Below, piece after piece: positions 1 through 6,086 of a stretch of DNA of 6,844 nt. The stretch comes from Thalassospiraceae bacterium. Its GTDB lineage: Bacteria; Pseudomonadota; Alphaproteobacteria; Rhodospirillales; Magnetovibrionaceae. The notes under the pieces are model-generated. The model was given only the letters and a program-made list of their open reading frames with translations, was not told the DNA's origin and searched no databases. Both the position numbers and the translations under genes were made by a program. Position 1 is the first letter of the stretch; each line of letters starts with the position of its first letter. The DNA lies in the NCBI GenBank assembly GCA_030637205.1, contig DAOVVL010000107.1, positions 1-6,844 of the forward strand, written 5' to 3'.

Positions 1-1
1 G

Positions 2-361
2 GGCTGCGAACACGGCGTATGCGGGGCTTGCACGGTACGCATTGATGGCAGCACAGCGCGCGGCTGTTTGACGTTAGCGGTGCAGTGCGATGGTAGCGAA
101 GTAGAAACCATCGAAGGCGCATCTGAAAGTGGGCGCATCAAAGACCTTCAGGAAAACTTTATTAAACGCAATTCCCTGCAATGCGGTTTCTGCACGCCGG
201 GGATGCTGTTAACAGCAGACGAGTTGCTGCAGGAAAATTTGGCGCCCACGCGCGAACAAATTCGCGAACGGATTTCCGGGAATTATTGCCGTTGCACCGG
301 TTATGAAGCCATCGTCGATGCGGTTGAACTGACCGCCAAGCAACGCCGCGGGGAGGCTTAG
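2..361 (+). CDS. Molybdenum hydroxylase small subunit, [2Fe-2S]-binding (CoxS/XdhA-like), 5' end missing
   Basis: This is the electron-transfer subunit of a xanthine dehydrogenase/CO dehydrogenase family enzyme. It carries two [2Fe-2S] clusters that pass electrons from the molybdenum site to a FAD subunit, usually in the cytoplasm. The frame is open from base 2 and gives 119 residues ending at TAG. The family is normally about 150-165 aa, so roughly 35-45 N-terminal residues, including the true start, lie outside the window. All eight cluster cysteines are visible. C2, C7, C10 and C22 form the plant-type ferredoxin site (CEHGVCGAC). C61, C64, C96 and C98 form the second cluster (QCGFCTPGM and NYCRCTGY), and Q60 is the conserved glutamine expected to touch the molybdopterin cofactor. 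The stop is one base before the large-subunit ATG, so the two are almost certainly co-translated. An in-frame TTG at 68 lies inside the ferredoxin fold and is not a start. Confidence 0.95.
   Translation, partial: GCEHGVCGACTVRIDGSTARGCLTLAVQCDGSEVETIEGASESGRIKDLQENFIKRNSLQCGFCTPGMLLTADELLQENLAPTREQIRERISGNYCRCTGYEAIVDAVELTAKQRRGEA
351..356 (+). promoter_or_regulatory. Ribosome binding site of the large-subunit gene
   Basis: A purine-rich GGGAGG lies inside the last codons of the small subunit, six bases before the ATG at 363. It supports that ATG as the start and couples translation of the two subunits. Confidence 0.6.
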
Positions 362-362
362 G

Positions 363-2744
363 ATGAATAGCAAGCCCGGTGTTTCCCCTCTCGACAGTCC
401 CAATTCCTACATCGGCAAGACTGTCCCGCGCCCCAATGCCAAACGTTTGGTGCAAGGGCGTGGCAACTTTGTCGATGATCTTGAATTGCCGCGCATGGTG
501 CATCTGGCATTTTGCCGTAGCCCCTATGCCCACGCTGAGATAGCTTCCATTGATAAACGCGAGGCCGAAGCCCTTGCGGGTGTGGTTCGTGTGCTCACGA
601 TGGATGATCTCAAGGATTATTGCACCCCATGGGTGGGAACGCTGGATCATCTTAAAGGCATCAAGTCGGCCGAACAGTGGCCGCTTGCCAACGGCAAGGC
701 GTTTTGGCAGGGCGAGCCGGTGGCCGCCGTGGTCGCTACATCGCGCGCCATTGCCGAAGATGCAGTTGAACTGATAGAAGTCGAATACGTTGAGCTGACC
801 CCCATCACCGATATGCACACGGCGCTTGCCCCCGAAACCCCGGTCATACACCCCGAGCTGGGCGACAACCTGTGTTTCGAGCGCAAGATTGACGAAGGTG
901 ATGTTGATAAGGCCTTTGCCGACGCGGCTTATGTGGCGGAAGAAACCTTTACGTTTAACCGCCACACGGGCGTTACGCTGGAACCGCGCGCCATTGTCTG
1001 CGACTACAATCCAGCCGATGAAGCACTGACGCTTCACATGTCGGTGCAGTGCCCGCACATGTCAAAAAACCTGTATGCCAAGCACTTGGGGCTGAATGAA
1101 GATAAGGTTCGCGTCATTTGCAATGATGTCGGCGGTTCGTTCGGTATCAAGATCCATACCTATTCCGACGAAATGGCAGCGGGCGCCATCGCAGTAATGC
1201 TGGGCCGTCCTGTCAAGTTCACCGCTGATCGTCTGGAAAGCTTTGTTACCGACATTCACGCCCGCGACCACGAGGTTAAAGCGAAAATGGCCTTTGCAGC
1301 CGACGGCGAAATGCTGGCGCTGGACTTTGAAGACATTACCGGCGTTGGGCCATATTCGGTTTACCCACGCACCTCGGGCATTGAGCTCAATCAGGTGATG
1401 AACCTGACGGCAGGGCCGTACAAGCACAGGAATTATCGCGCCCACGGACAAGTTGTGTTTCTGAACAAGAACGTCATGTGCCAGTACCGCGGTGTGGGCC
1501 ACCCCATTGCGATCGCCATTGGCGAACATTTGATGGATGAGGGTGCGCGGGGGCTTGGTTTGGACCCCGTTGAGGTGCGCCGAAAAAGCTTCATAACGGA
1601 TGATCAGTATCCGTACACCGCACCATCGGGTGCCATATATGAGCGCCAGTCTCACATTCAGTGCATGGATAAACTGGTTGAGATGATGGATTATGACGGG
1701 CTGCGCAAGCAACAGGCCGAGCTTCGCGAAAAGGGTATCTATCGCGGCATCGGCTTTGCCAGCTTGATTGAGGTTACCAACCCCAGCCCCGCTTTTTACG
1801 GTGTTGGCGGTGCGCGCATTGCATCGCAGGATGGCTGCACCATCCGTCTGGATCCTACCGGCGGCATTACGTGCATTACCGGTGTTACTGAACAGGGTCA
1901 GGGAACCGAGGCAATTATTGCGCAAGTGGCCGCTACGGCCGTTGGCGTTCAGATCGAAGACGTGCGGGTGATTACCGGCGATACAGATATCGTGCCTTAC
2001 GGTGGGGGCACCTGGGCATCAAGGGGTGCCGGCATCGGCGGCGAGGCCGCGTTGCAAGCGGGCAAGGCCCTGAAGGAAAACATCCTGAAGGTCGCCGGGG
2101 TCATGCTTCAGGCCGAACCTTCAACGCTGGACATTCAAAAAGGCAATATTGTTGACGCGGGAACCGATAACGAACGACTGCCGCTTTCGGAACTGGGCCG
2201 TGTTGCATATTTCCGGGGCGATACGCTTCCCCATGACCTGCAGCCCGAACTGGTCGTGACCCGTCACTTTGTATCAAAGGGCTATCCTTTTGCATTCACC
2301 AACGCGTCCCATGCCTGCTATCTGGAAGTCGATACCGATACCGGCATGGTGAAACTGTTGAAATACTGGGTCATGGAAGACTGTGGCACCGTGATCAATC
2401 CGCAACTGGTCGCCGAACAGACCCGTGGTGGCGTGGTGCAGGGTATTGGACCGGCACTTTATGAAGAATGTTTGTATTCGCCCGAAGGCCAACTGTTGAA
2501 TGGATCGCTGGCCGACTACCTGGTTCCGATGGCGGCCGAGATGCCGGACATCATTGTCGGCCACATGGAAACGCCAACCAAAACTTCGGAACTGGGCGCC
2601 AAGGGCGTGGGCGAAGCGGGCACCGCCGGGGCACCGGCGGCGATTATGAACGCAATCAATGATGCGCTTAGCCCGCAAAAGGTAAAAGTGGCGCACATGC
2701 CGTTCACACCAGACAAGATTTTGAGAGCACTAGGAAAAATATAA
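363..2744 (+). CDS. Molybdenum hydroxylase large subunit, molybdopterin-binding (xanthine dehydrogenase/CoxL family, not the CO-oxidising type)
   Basis: This is the catalytic subunit that binds the molybdopterin cytosine dinucleotide cofactor and hydroxylates an organic substrate using water as oxygen donor. It is 793 aa, the normal length for a stand-alone CoxL-type subunit (about 770-810). Residues 18-150 form the aldehyde oxidase/xanthine dehydrogenase a/b hammerhead domain; the rest is the molybdopterin-binding domain. Visible motifs are VQCPH (Q229, probable counterpart of the cofactor glutamine), GGSFG (257-261), QYRGVGHP (374-381), GQG (512-514), GDTD with PYGGGTWASR (539-554), and GVGEAG (748-753), where E751 is the expected catalytic glutamate. 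At the 374-381 loop, CO-oxidising CoxL has a Cys that binds copper (AYxCSFR). Here that position is G377, so CO oxidation is unlikely. By family the substrate could be an N-heterocycle, an aldehyde or another small aromatic; nothing visible decides. The next gene is a transporter component, so any FAD subunit must be upstream or elsewhere. Confidence 0.95.
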   Translation: MNSKPGVSPLDSPNSYIGKTVPRPNAKRLVQGRGNFVDDLELPRMVHLAFCRSPYAHAEIASIDKREAEALAGVVRVLTMDDLKDYCTPWVGTLDHLKGIKSAEQWPLANGKAFWQGEPVAAVVATSRAIAEDAVELIEVEYVELTPITDMHTALAPETPVIHPELGDNLCFERKIDEGDVDKAFADAAYVAEETFTFNRHTGVTLEPRAIVCDYNPADEALTLHMSVQCPHMSKNLYAKHLGLNEDKVRVICNDVGGSFGIKIHTYSDEMAAGAIAVMLGRPVKFTADRLESFVTDIHARDHEVKAKMAFAADGEMLALDFEDITGVGPYSVYPRTSGIELNQVMNLTAGPYKHRNYRAHGQVVFLNKNVMCQYRGVGHPIAIAIGEHLMDEGARGLGLDPVEVRRKSFITDDQYPYTAPSGAIYERQSHIQCMDKLVEMMDYDGLRKQQAELREKGIYRGIGFASLIEVTNPSPAFYGVGGARIASQDGCTIRLDPTGGITCITGVTEQGQGTEAIIAQVAATAVGVQIEDVRVITGDTDIVPYGGGTWASRGAGIGGEAALQAGKALKENILKVAGVMLQAEPSTLDIQKGNIVDAGTDNERLPLSELGRVAYFRGDTLPHDLQPELVVTRHFVSKGYPFAFTNASHACYLEVDTDTGMVKLLKYWVMEDCGTVINPQLVAEQTRGGVVQGIGPALYEECLYSPEGQLLNGSLADYLVPMAAEMPDIIVGHMETPTKTSELGAKGVGEAGTAGAPAAIMNAINDALSPQKVKVAHMPFTPDKILRALGKI

Positions 2745-2758
2745 CAGAAATCAAATAA

Positions 2759-2773
2759 TCCGGAATAACCGGA
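2759..2773 (+). repeat. Short inverted repeat downstream of the hydroxylase gene
   Basis: TCCGG at 2759-2763 and CCGGA at 2769-2773 form a perfect 5-bp stem with a 5-base AT loop. No T-run follows, so it does not look like an intrinsic terminator. It is the first structure in the 92-base gap between the hydroxylase and the binding-protein gene. Confidence 0.3.
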
Positions 2774-2784
2774 ATCCAACATTT

Positions 2785-2807
2785 AGGGAGATCCCTCTAT
2801 TCGGGAT
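2785..2807 (+). promoter_or_regulatory. Two mutually exclusive small hairpins in the leader of the binding-protein gene
   Basis: AGGGA (2785-2789) pairs with TCCCT (2792-2796) across a 2-base loop. Alternatively, ATCCC (2791-2795) pairs with GGGAT (2803-2807) across a 7-base loop. The two stems share bases 2792-2795, so only one can form at a time. The stems are only 5 bp, the structure ends 19 bases before the Shine-Dalgarno, and no T-run follows. It could be a weak leader switch or chance. Confidence 0.2.
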
Positions 2808-2825
2808 GAACATCGTCAATAAACT

Positions 2826-2830
2826 GGAGA
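2826..2830 (+). promoter_or_regulatory. Ribosome binding site of the substrate-binding protein gene
   Basis: GGAGA lies six bases before ATG 2837. It fixes the start that gives a complete Tat signal peptide, with a charged n-region ahead of the RR motif. Confidence 0.65.
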
Positions 2831-2836
2831 CGAACT

Positions 2837-4099
2837 ATGAGTGATAAAAAACAGACGACTAAAAAAGGCGTAAGTCGCCGCAACGTCATCAAGGGTGTTG
2901 CTGCGGGTGCAGCAATCGTGGCCACAGGCCCTGCGCTATTTAACATTGCCAAGGCTGATGGCCATGCCATCAAGATCGGCATGCCGGTTCCGTTGACCGG
3001 GCCGTATGGCAAGGAATCACAGGAACAGGCCCGTTGCGCGCAGATCGCTGTTGATCAGTTCAACGCAGCAGGCGGCATGGGCGGACGCATGGCAGAACTG
3101 CTGCCCCGCGATACCAAGCTAAAAGCCGGTGAAGCTGCAACTCGTACGCTTGAGCTGATCGAAAAAGACGGCGCCGACTTCATTTGCGGTTCGCTTTCTG
3201 CTTCTGTGCAGTTGGCCATCAATGCGGTGACCAAGGAACGCAAAAAGATTTTCATGTCTATTTCGCAGTCCGATGGTATCAACGAAGCCAAGCACTTCTC
3301 GCGTTACACCTTCCACGAAGCCATGAACCCGCACATGACCGCGGGCGCAGTGGGCCGTTACGTGTTCCCGCGCAACAAGAAACGCGTTGCCTTCCTGATC
3401 GCTGATTATGCCTACGGCCATGAAATGGCTCGCGGCTTCAAGCGTGCGGGTGAAGCAGCTGGCATCGAAGTGGTTGCCGAAGTTAAACACCCGTTGGCGA
3501 CCAAGGATTTCTCGACTTTCCTGCCGCAGATTCAGGCAGCCCGTCCAGACGTTCTGTGCCTGTGCAACTTTGGTTATGACCAGTTGAACTCGCTCAAACA
3601 GTCGTCGAACTTCGGCATGAAGGAACAGATGTTGATGGTTGCCCCGGCGCTGCTCTACAGCCAGCGTTTGTCCGGTGGTGCAGATCCGTACGAAGGTGTT
3701 ATCGGTGGTACCAACTATCACTGGACCCTCGAAAACTCCATCGCGTCTTCCAAGGCGTTCAACGATGCTTACCGCAAGTCCAACAACGGCATGCCGCCGT
3801 CTGATTACGGCGGGTATGGCTTCTCTGGCGTTGCCTCGCTGCTGAAAGCCGTTAAAGCTGCCGGTTCTACCGACACCGATGCGGTTATCACGGCCCTGGA
3901 AGGCCTTAAGTATGATAACTATAAAGGTGGACAGCGCTATCGCGGTTGTGATCACCAGTCGGTACAGGATGTCCATATCATTGCTTCCAAGTCGAAGAAG
4001 GATATGGCGAACGATTACGACCTGTTCGACATCCTGCATACGGACTCTGCTAACGAAGGCGTTCTTCGCACCTGCGACGAACTGTCTAAACTGACCTAA
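2837..4099 (+). CDS. Tat-exported ABC transporter substrate-binding protein, branched-chain amino acid (Liv) type
   Basis: This is the periplasmic receptor of an ABC importer (Peripla_BP_6, type I fold); it would hand its ligand to the permeases encoded downstream. The 420-aa protein starts with a twin-arginine signal: SRRNVIK at 13-19, a hydrophobic stretch at about 20-36, and a probable cleavage after AKA (38-40). This implies export in a folded state. The mature part opens with the family hallmark IKIGMPVPLTGPYG (45-58), then QIAVDQFNAAGG (69-80), the usual early helix. A later segment, GCDHQSVQDVHI (370-381), matches the C-terminal region of this family. The mature protein has cysteines at about 67, 117, 241, 243, 371 and 413; disulfides are possible but unproven. 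Liv-type receptors bind amino acids, urea, amides, aromatic acids and others, so the ligand cannot be read from sequence. The neighbouring molybdenum hydroxylase hints at a compound oxidised after uptake. The gene begins 92 bases after the hydroxylase and is followed by a strong hairpin. Confidence 0.93.
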   Translation: MSDKKQTTKKGVSRRNVIKGVAAGAAIVATGPALFNIAKADGHAIKIGMPVPLTGPYGKESQEQARCAQIAVDQFNAAGGMGGRMAELLPRDTKLKAGEAATRTLELIEKDGADFICGSLSASVQLAINAVTKERKKIFMSISQSDGINEAKHFSRYTFHEAMNPHMTAGAVGRYVFPRNKKRVAFLIADYAYGHEMARGFKRAGEAAGIEVVAEVKHPLATKDFSTFLPQIQAARPDVLCLCNFGYDQLNSLKQSSNFGMKEQMLMVAPALLYSQRLSGGADPYEGVIGGTNYHWTLENSIASSKAFNDAYRKSNNGMPPSDYGGYGFSGVASLLKAVKAAGSTDTDAVITALEGLKYDNYKGGQRYRGCDHQSVQDVHIIASKSKKDMANDYDLFDILHTDSANEGVLRTCDELSKLT

Positions 4100-4106
4100 G
4101 GCCCTT

Positions 4107-4163
4107 TGTTTTTCGGTCCCGCTTCCCGCACCATCCTCCCGCGGGAAGCGGAACTGGAAAACA
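4107..4163 (+). promoter_or_regulatory. Long imperfect hairpin between binding-protein and permease genes (RNA stabiliser, processing or attenuation element)
   Basis: Arms 4107-4129 and 4141-4163 pair over 23 positions around an 11-base loop. The inner 11 bp (4119-4129 with 4141-4151, CCGCTTCCCGC against its complement) are perfect. Outside that are one C-A mismatch (4118/4152) and two G-U pairs (4115/4155 and 4113/4157), and the rest pair normally. The stem begins 8 bases after the stop of the binding-protein gene. On the + strand the T-run (4109-4113) lies in the left arm and no T-run directly follows the right arm. A classical intrinsic terminator is therefore doubtful. Stems in this position of ABC operons are known to protect the upstream message and let the binding protein be made in excess over the membrane parts. 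That role is inferred here. Confidence 0.6.
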
Positions 4164-4182
4164 GCTATATTGATTATATAAT
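4154..4182 (+). promoter_or_regulatory. Possible internal promoter ahead of the permease genes
   Basis: TATAAT at 4177-4182 is a perfect -10 hexamer in an AT-rich stretch. The hexamer 17 bases upstream (CTGGAA, 4154-4159) matches TTGACA at only three of six positions and lies inside the hairpin arm. Transcription would start near 4189, about 20 bases before the ATG, leaving room for the Shine-Dalgarno. AT-rich DNA makes such -10 matches common, so this is a weak call. Confidence 0.2.
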
Positions 4183-4197
4183 TTTCTTGAATTTTTT

Positions 4198-4201
4198 GAG
4201 G
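4198..4201 (+). promoter_or_regulatory. Ribosome binding site deciding the start of the first permease
   Basis: GAGG at 4198-4201 lies eight bases before ATG 4210. An in-frame TTG directly precedes that ATG (4207) and would leave only five bases of spacing, so the ATG is preferred. Confidence 0.6.
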
Positions 4202-4209
4202 CACTGTTG

Positions 4210-5094
4210 ATGGCCAATATTTCATTGGAACTGCTGGCATTGCAGACATTCACCGGGCTGGCGCTGGGGTCTGTCTTTGTGTTGTTGGGCATTGGCCTGT
4301 CGTTGATTTTCGGCTTGCTGACCGTGGTGAATTTTGCCCACGGTGCTTTTTATATGCTAGGTGCTTATGCGGGCGTGTTTTTAATCGGGCTGACGGGAAA
4401 TTTCTGGCTTACGTTGGCATTGGTTCCGGTTGTTGTTGGTTGTATCGGTCTTGGCGTTGAACGCTTTCTGGTACGCCCACTTTATGGACGCGGCATCGAC
4501 TATCCGTTGCTCCTCACCTTTGGTCTTGGCCTCGTCCTGGTGGAACTGGTGCGCATAACTTACGGCCTTGATGGCGTTCCTTTTGATACGCCCAAGGAAT
4601 TGCGCGGCGCAACCGACTTAGGTTTCGGATTTTTCCCGACTTACAGGATCTTCATTATCGGAATAACGGCGTTAATCGTCACCGCGCTATGGCTGTTTAT
4701 TGAAAAGACATCCTTTGGTCTGGTTATTCGTTCCGGCGCGCGCGATCCCGAGATCGTTCGCGTTCTGGGTACTGATATTTCCAAAGTTTGGCTGATCGTC
4801 TTTGCCATTGGTACCGGTGTTGCCGGACTTGCGGGCGTGCTGTCGGCCCCCATGCGAAGCGTAATCCCCGATATGGGTACCACCGTGCTGGTCGAAGCTT
4901 TCGTCGTGACCGTTGTTGGCGGCATGGGCTCGTTGGTTGGTGCTGTGGTCGCCGGGCTGTTGGTGGGGGTGGTGGTTTCCATTACTTCACTGGTTGCGCC
5001 TGAACTATCGGATCTGTCCATGTTTGTGCTGATGGCATTGGTATTGCTGATTCGCCCACAAGGCCTGTTCGGCAAGAAGGGGTTGATGGGATGA
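4210..5094 (+). CDS. livH: Branched-chain amino acid type ABC transporter permease, LivH family
   Basis: This is an inner-membrane channel subunit of the importer, expected to pair with the LivM-type protein encoded next. It is 294 aa from ATG 4210, typical of LivH (about 290-310). Family hallmarks are GLSLIFGLLTVVNFAHGAF (29-47), the ERFLVRPLYGR stretch (84-94), the cytoplasmic coupling region around RSGARDPEIVRVLG (174-187), VGGMGSLVGAVVAG (236-249) and RPQGLFG (282-288) at the C-terminus. About eight hydrophobic segments are visible, roughly at 11-38, 41-61, 65-83, 99-118, 145-164, 191-212, 226-256 and 268-283. The gene follows a 110-base gap with a hairpin, and its TGA overlaps the next ATG (ATGA). 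The symbol marks the family only; the transported solute is unknown. Confidence 0.92.
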   Translation: MANISLELLALQTFTGLALGSVFVLLGIGLSLIFGLLTVVNFAHGAFYMLGAYAGVFLIGLTGNFWLTLALVPVVVGCIGLGVERFLVRPLYGRGIDYPLLLTFGLGLVLVELVRITYGLDGVPFDTPKELRGATDLGFGFFPTYRIFIIGITALIVTALWLFIEKTSFGLVIRSGARDPEIVRVLGTDISKVWLIVFAIGTGVAGLAGVLSAPMRSVIPDMGTTVLVEAFVVTVVGGMGSLVGAVVAGLLVGVVVSITSLVAPELSDLSMFVLMALVLLIRPQGLFGKKGLMG

Positions 5095-6086
5095 GCGATA
5101 TTCCCATGCGCGACACCGAACTTCAGGTATCTGGCAACCGGCTGGCGGGGATCGTCAGGTCCATCGCGCGCCATCGCGTGCTAGCGGTGTCTGCATTTTT
5201 ATTACTGTTCCCGCTGATCATGCCCTATGAGGCGCTGGCGGTGAACATTCTGATTTTTGGGCTATTTGCGCTGGGCTTCAATCTGGTGTTTGGCTACATG
5301 GGTGTGCTTTCGTTTGGCCATGCGGCTTTTTTCGGGATTGGTAGCTATGCGACCGGCATCGCCATCGTGCATCTGGGCCTTAGCTGGTTGCCAGCTATCC
5401 TTTTAGGGGTGGCGGGTGCCGGCGTTGTAGCGATGATTATGGGCGGCATGGCGATCCGTTCGCGCGGCATCTATTTTGCCATGGTGACACTGGCGTTGGC
5501 ACAGTGTGTTTATTATCTGGTTTACCAGATGAGCGACTGGACGGGTGGCGAAGATGGTCTGACAGGCGTTAAGGCGGGTGAAATCAACTTAGGATTTTTC
5601 GAATTCAACCTGGTTGATCCCACGGCTAAATACTATTTCATGTATGTATTTGTGGTCATTGCGATTTTTTTATTCTCTCGCATCCTGAACTCACCGTTTG
5701 GTGCGGTGCTGGAAGCCATTCGCGAAAACGAAAACCGGGCGCGGGCATGCGGCTATAACGTACTGCTGACCAAATGGTATGCGTTCGTAATTTCCGGCCT
5801 GTTCTGTGGGCTAGCGGGATCATTGAACGCGCTGCACCTTTCCGTGGTGCCCATTGAATCGCTTCATTACCACCTGTCGGGTCAGGCAGTAATGATGTCG
5901 CTGCTGGGTGGTATGGGAACTTTCTTTGGGCCTTTTGTCGGTGCCATGGCGTTTTTGTTGCTTGAAGATATTATTACGACCATGACAACCCATTGGCCGC
6001 TATTTCTCGGCACGATCTTTATGATCTTCGTTCTGTTCTTCCCCAAGGGTATTTGGGGTTCGGTCTTGCACTGGATGAAACGATGA
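5091..6086 (+). CDS. livM: Branched-chain amino acid type ABC transporter permease, LivM family
   Basis: This is the second channel subunit of the importer. It is 331 aa, within the usual range for stand-alone LivM proteins (about 300-360; the E. coli protein is longer). The LivM signature NLVFGYMGVLSFGHAAFFG is at 64-82, followed by RSRGIYFAMVTLA (123-135) and TGGEDGLTG (151-159). The cytoplasmic coupling loop SPFGAVLEAIRENENRA (201-217), continuing to ACGYN (219-223), should contact the ATPases. GGMGTFFGP (273-281) and FFPKGIWG (316-323) close the protein. The first 30 residues are polar and basic and probably cytoplasmic; the first membrane segment starts near 31. The start overlaps the LivH stop by four bases, and AAGGGG at 5078-5083 serves as a Shine-Dalgarno seven bases upstream. 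A second ATG five codons in (5106) is a less likely start. The stop overlaps the next gene. The symbol marks the family, not the substrate. Confidence 0.93.
   Translation: MSDIPMRDTELQVSGNRLAGIVRSIARHRVLAVSAFLLLFPLIMPYEALAVNILIFGLFALGFNLVFGYMGVLSFGHAAFFGIGSYATGIAIVHLGLSWLPAILLGVAGAGVVAMIMGGMAIRSRGIYFAMVTLALAQCVYYLVYQMSDWTGGEDGLTGVKAGEINLGFFEFNLVDPTAKYYFMYVFVVIAIFLFSRILNSPFGAVLEAIRENENRARACGYNVLLTKWYAFVISGLFCGLAGSLNALHLSVVPIESLHYHLSGQAVMMSLLGGMGTFFGPFVGAMAFLLLEDIITTMTTHWPLFLGTIFMIFVLFFPKGIWGSVLHWMKR

Noticed and set aside
162..1058. Long minus-strand open frame of 298 codons opposite the two hydroxylase genes
   Set aside because: It lies opposite strongly conserved domains, has no recognisable motif and is rich in Arg, His and Gly, as expected for the reverse complement of a GC-biased gene.
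1062..1925. Minus-strand open frame of 287 codons inside the large subunit gene
   Set aside because: It is antisense to the molybdopterin-binding domain, with no family resemblance and no credible Shine-Dalgarno noted; a shadow of the real codon pattern.
363..2744. Aerobic carbon monoxide dehydrogenase large subunit (true CoxL)
   Set aside because: The copper-binding cysteine loop AYxCSFR is absent; the matching position is glycine.
2721..2745. TTGAGA (2721-2726) and TATAAC (2740-2745) as a promoter for the binding-protein gene
   Set aside because: Both hexamers are near consensus, but the spacing is 13 bases, too short for a sigma-70 promoter, and both overlap the end of the upstream coding region.
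4107..4163. Hairpin as a classical rho-independent terminator ending the operon
   Set aside because: No T-run follows the right arm on the + strand, and the next genes complete the same transporter, so full termination here would be counterproductive.
3119..4249. Minus-strand open frame of 376 codons opposite the binding-protein gene
   Set aside because: It spans the gene, the hairpin and the permease start on the opposite strand, and its composition is that of a reverse-complement shadow. The + strand reading has a full family match with a signal peptide.
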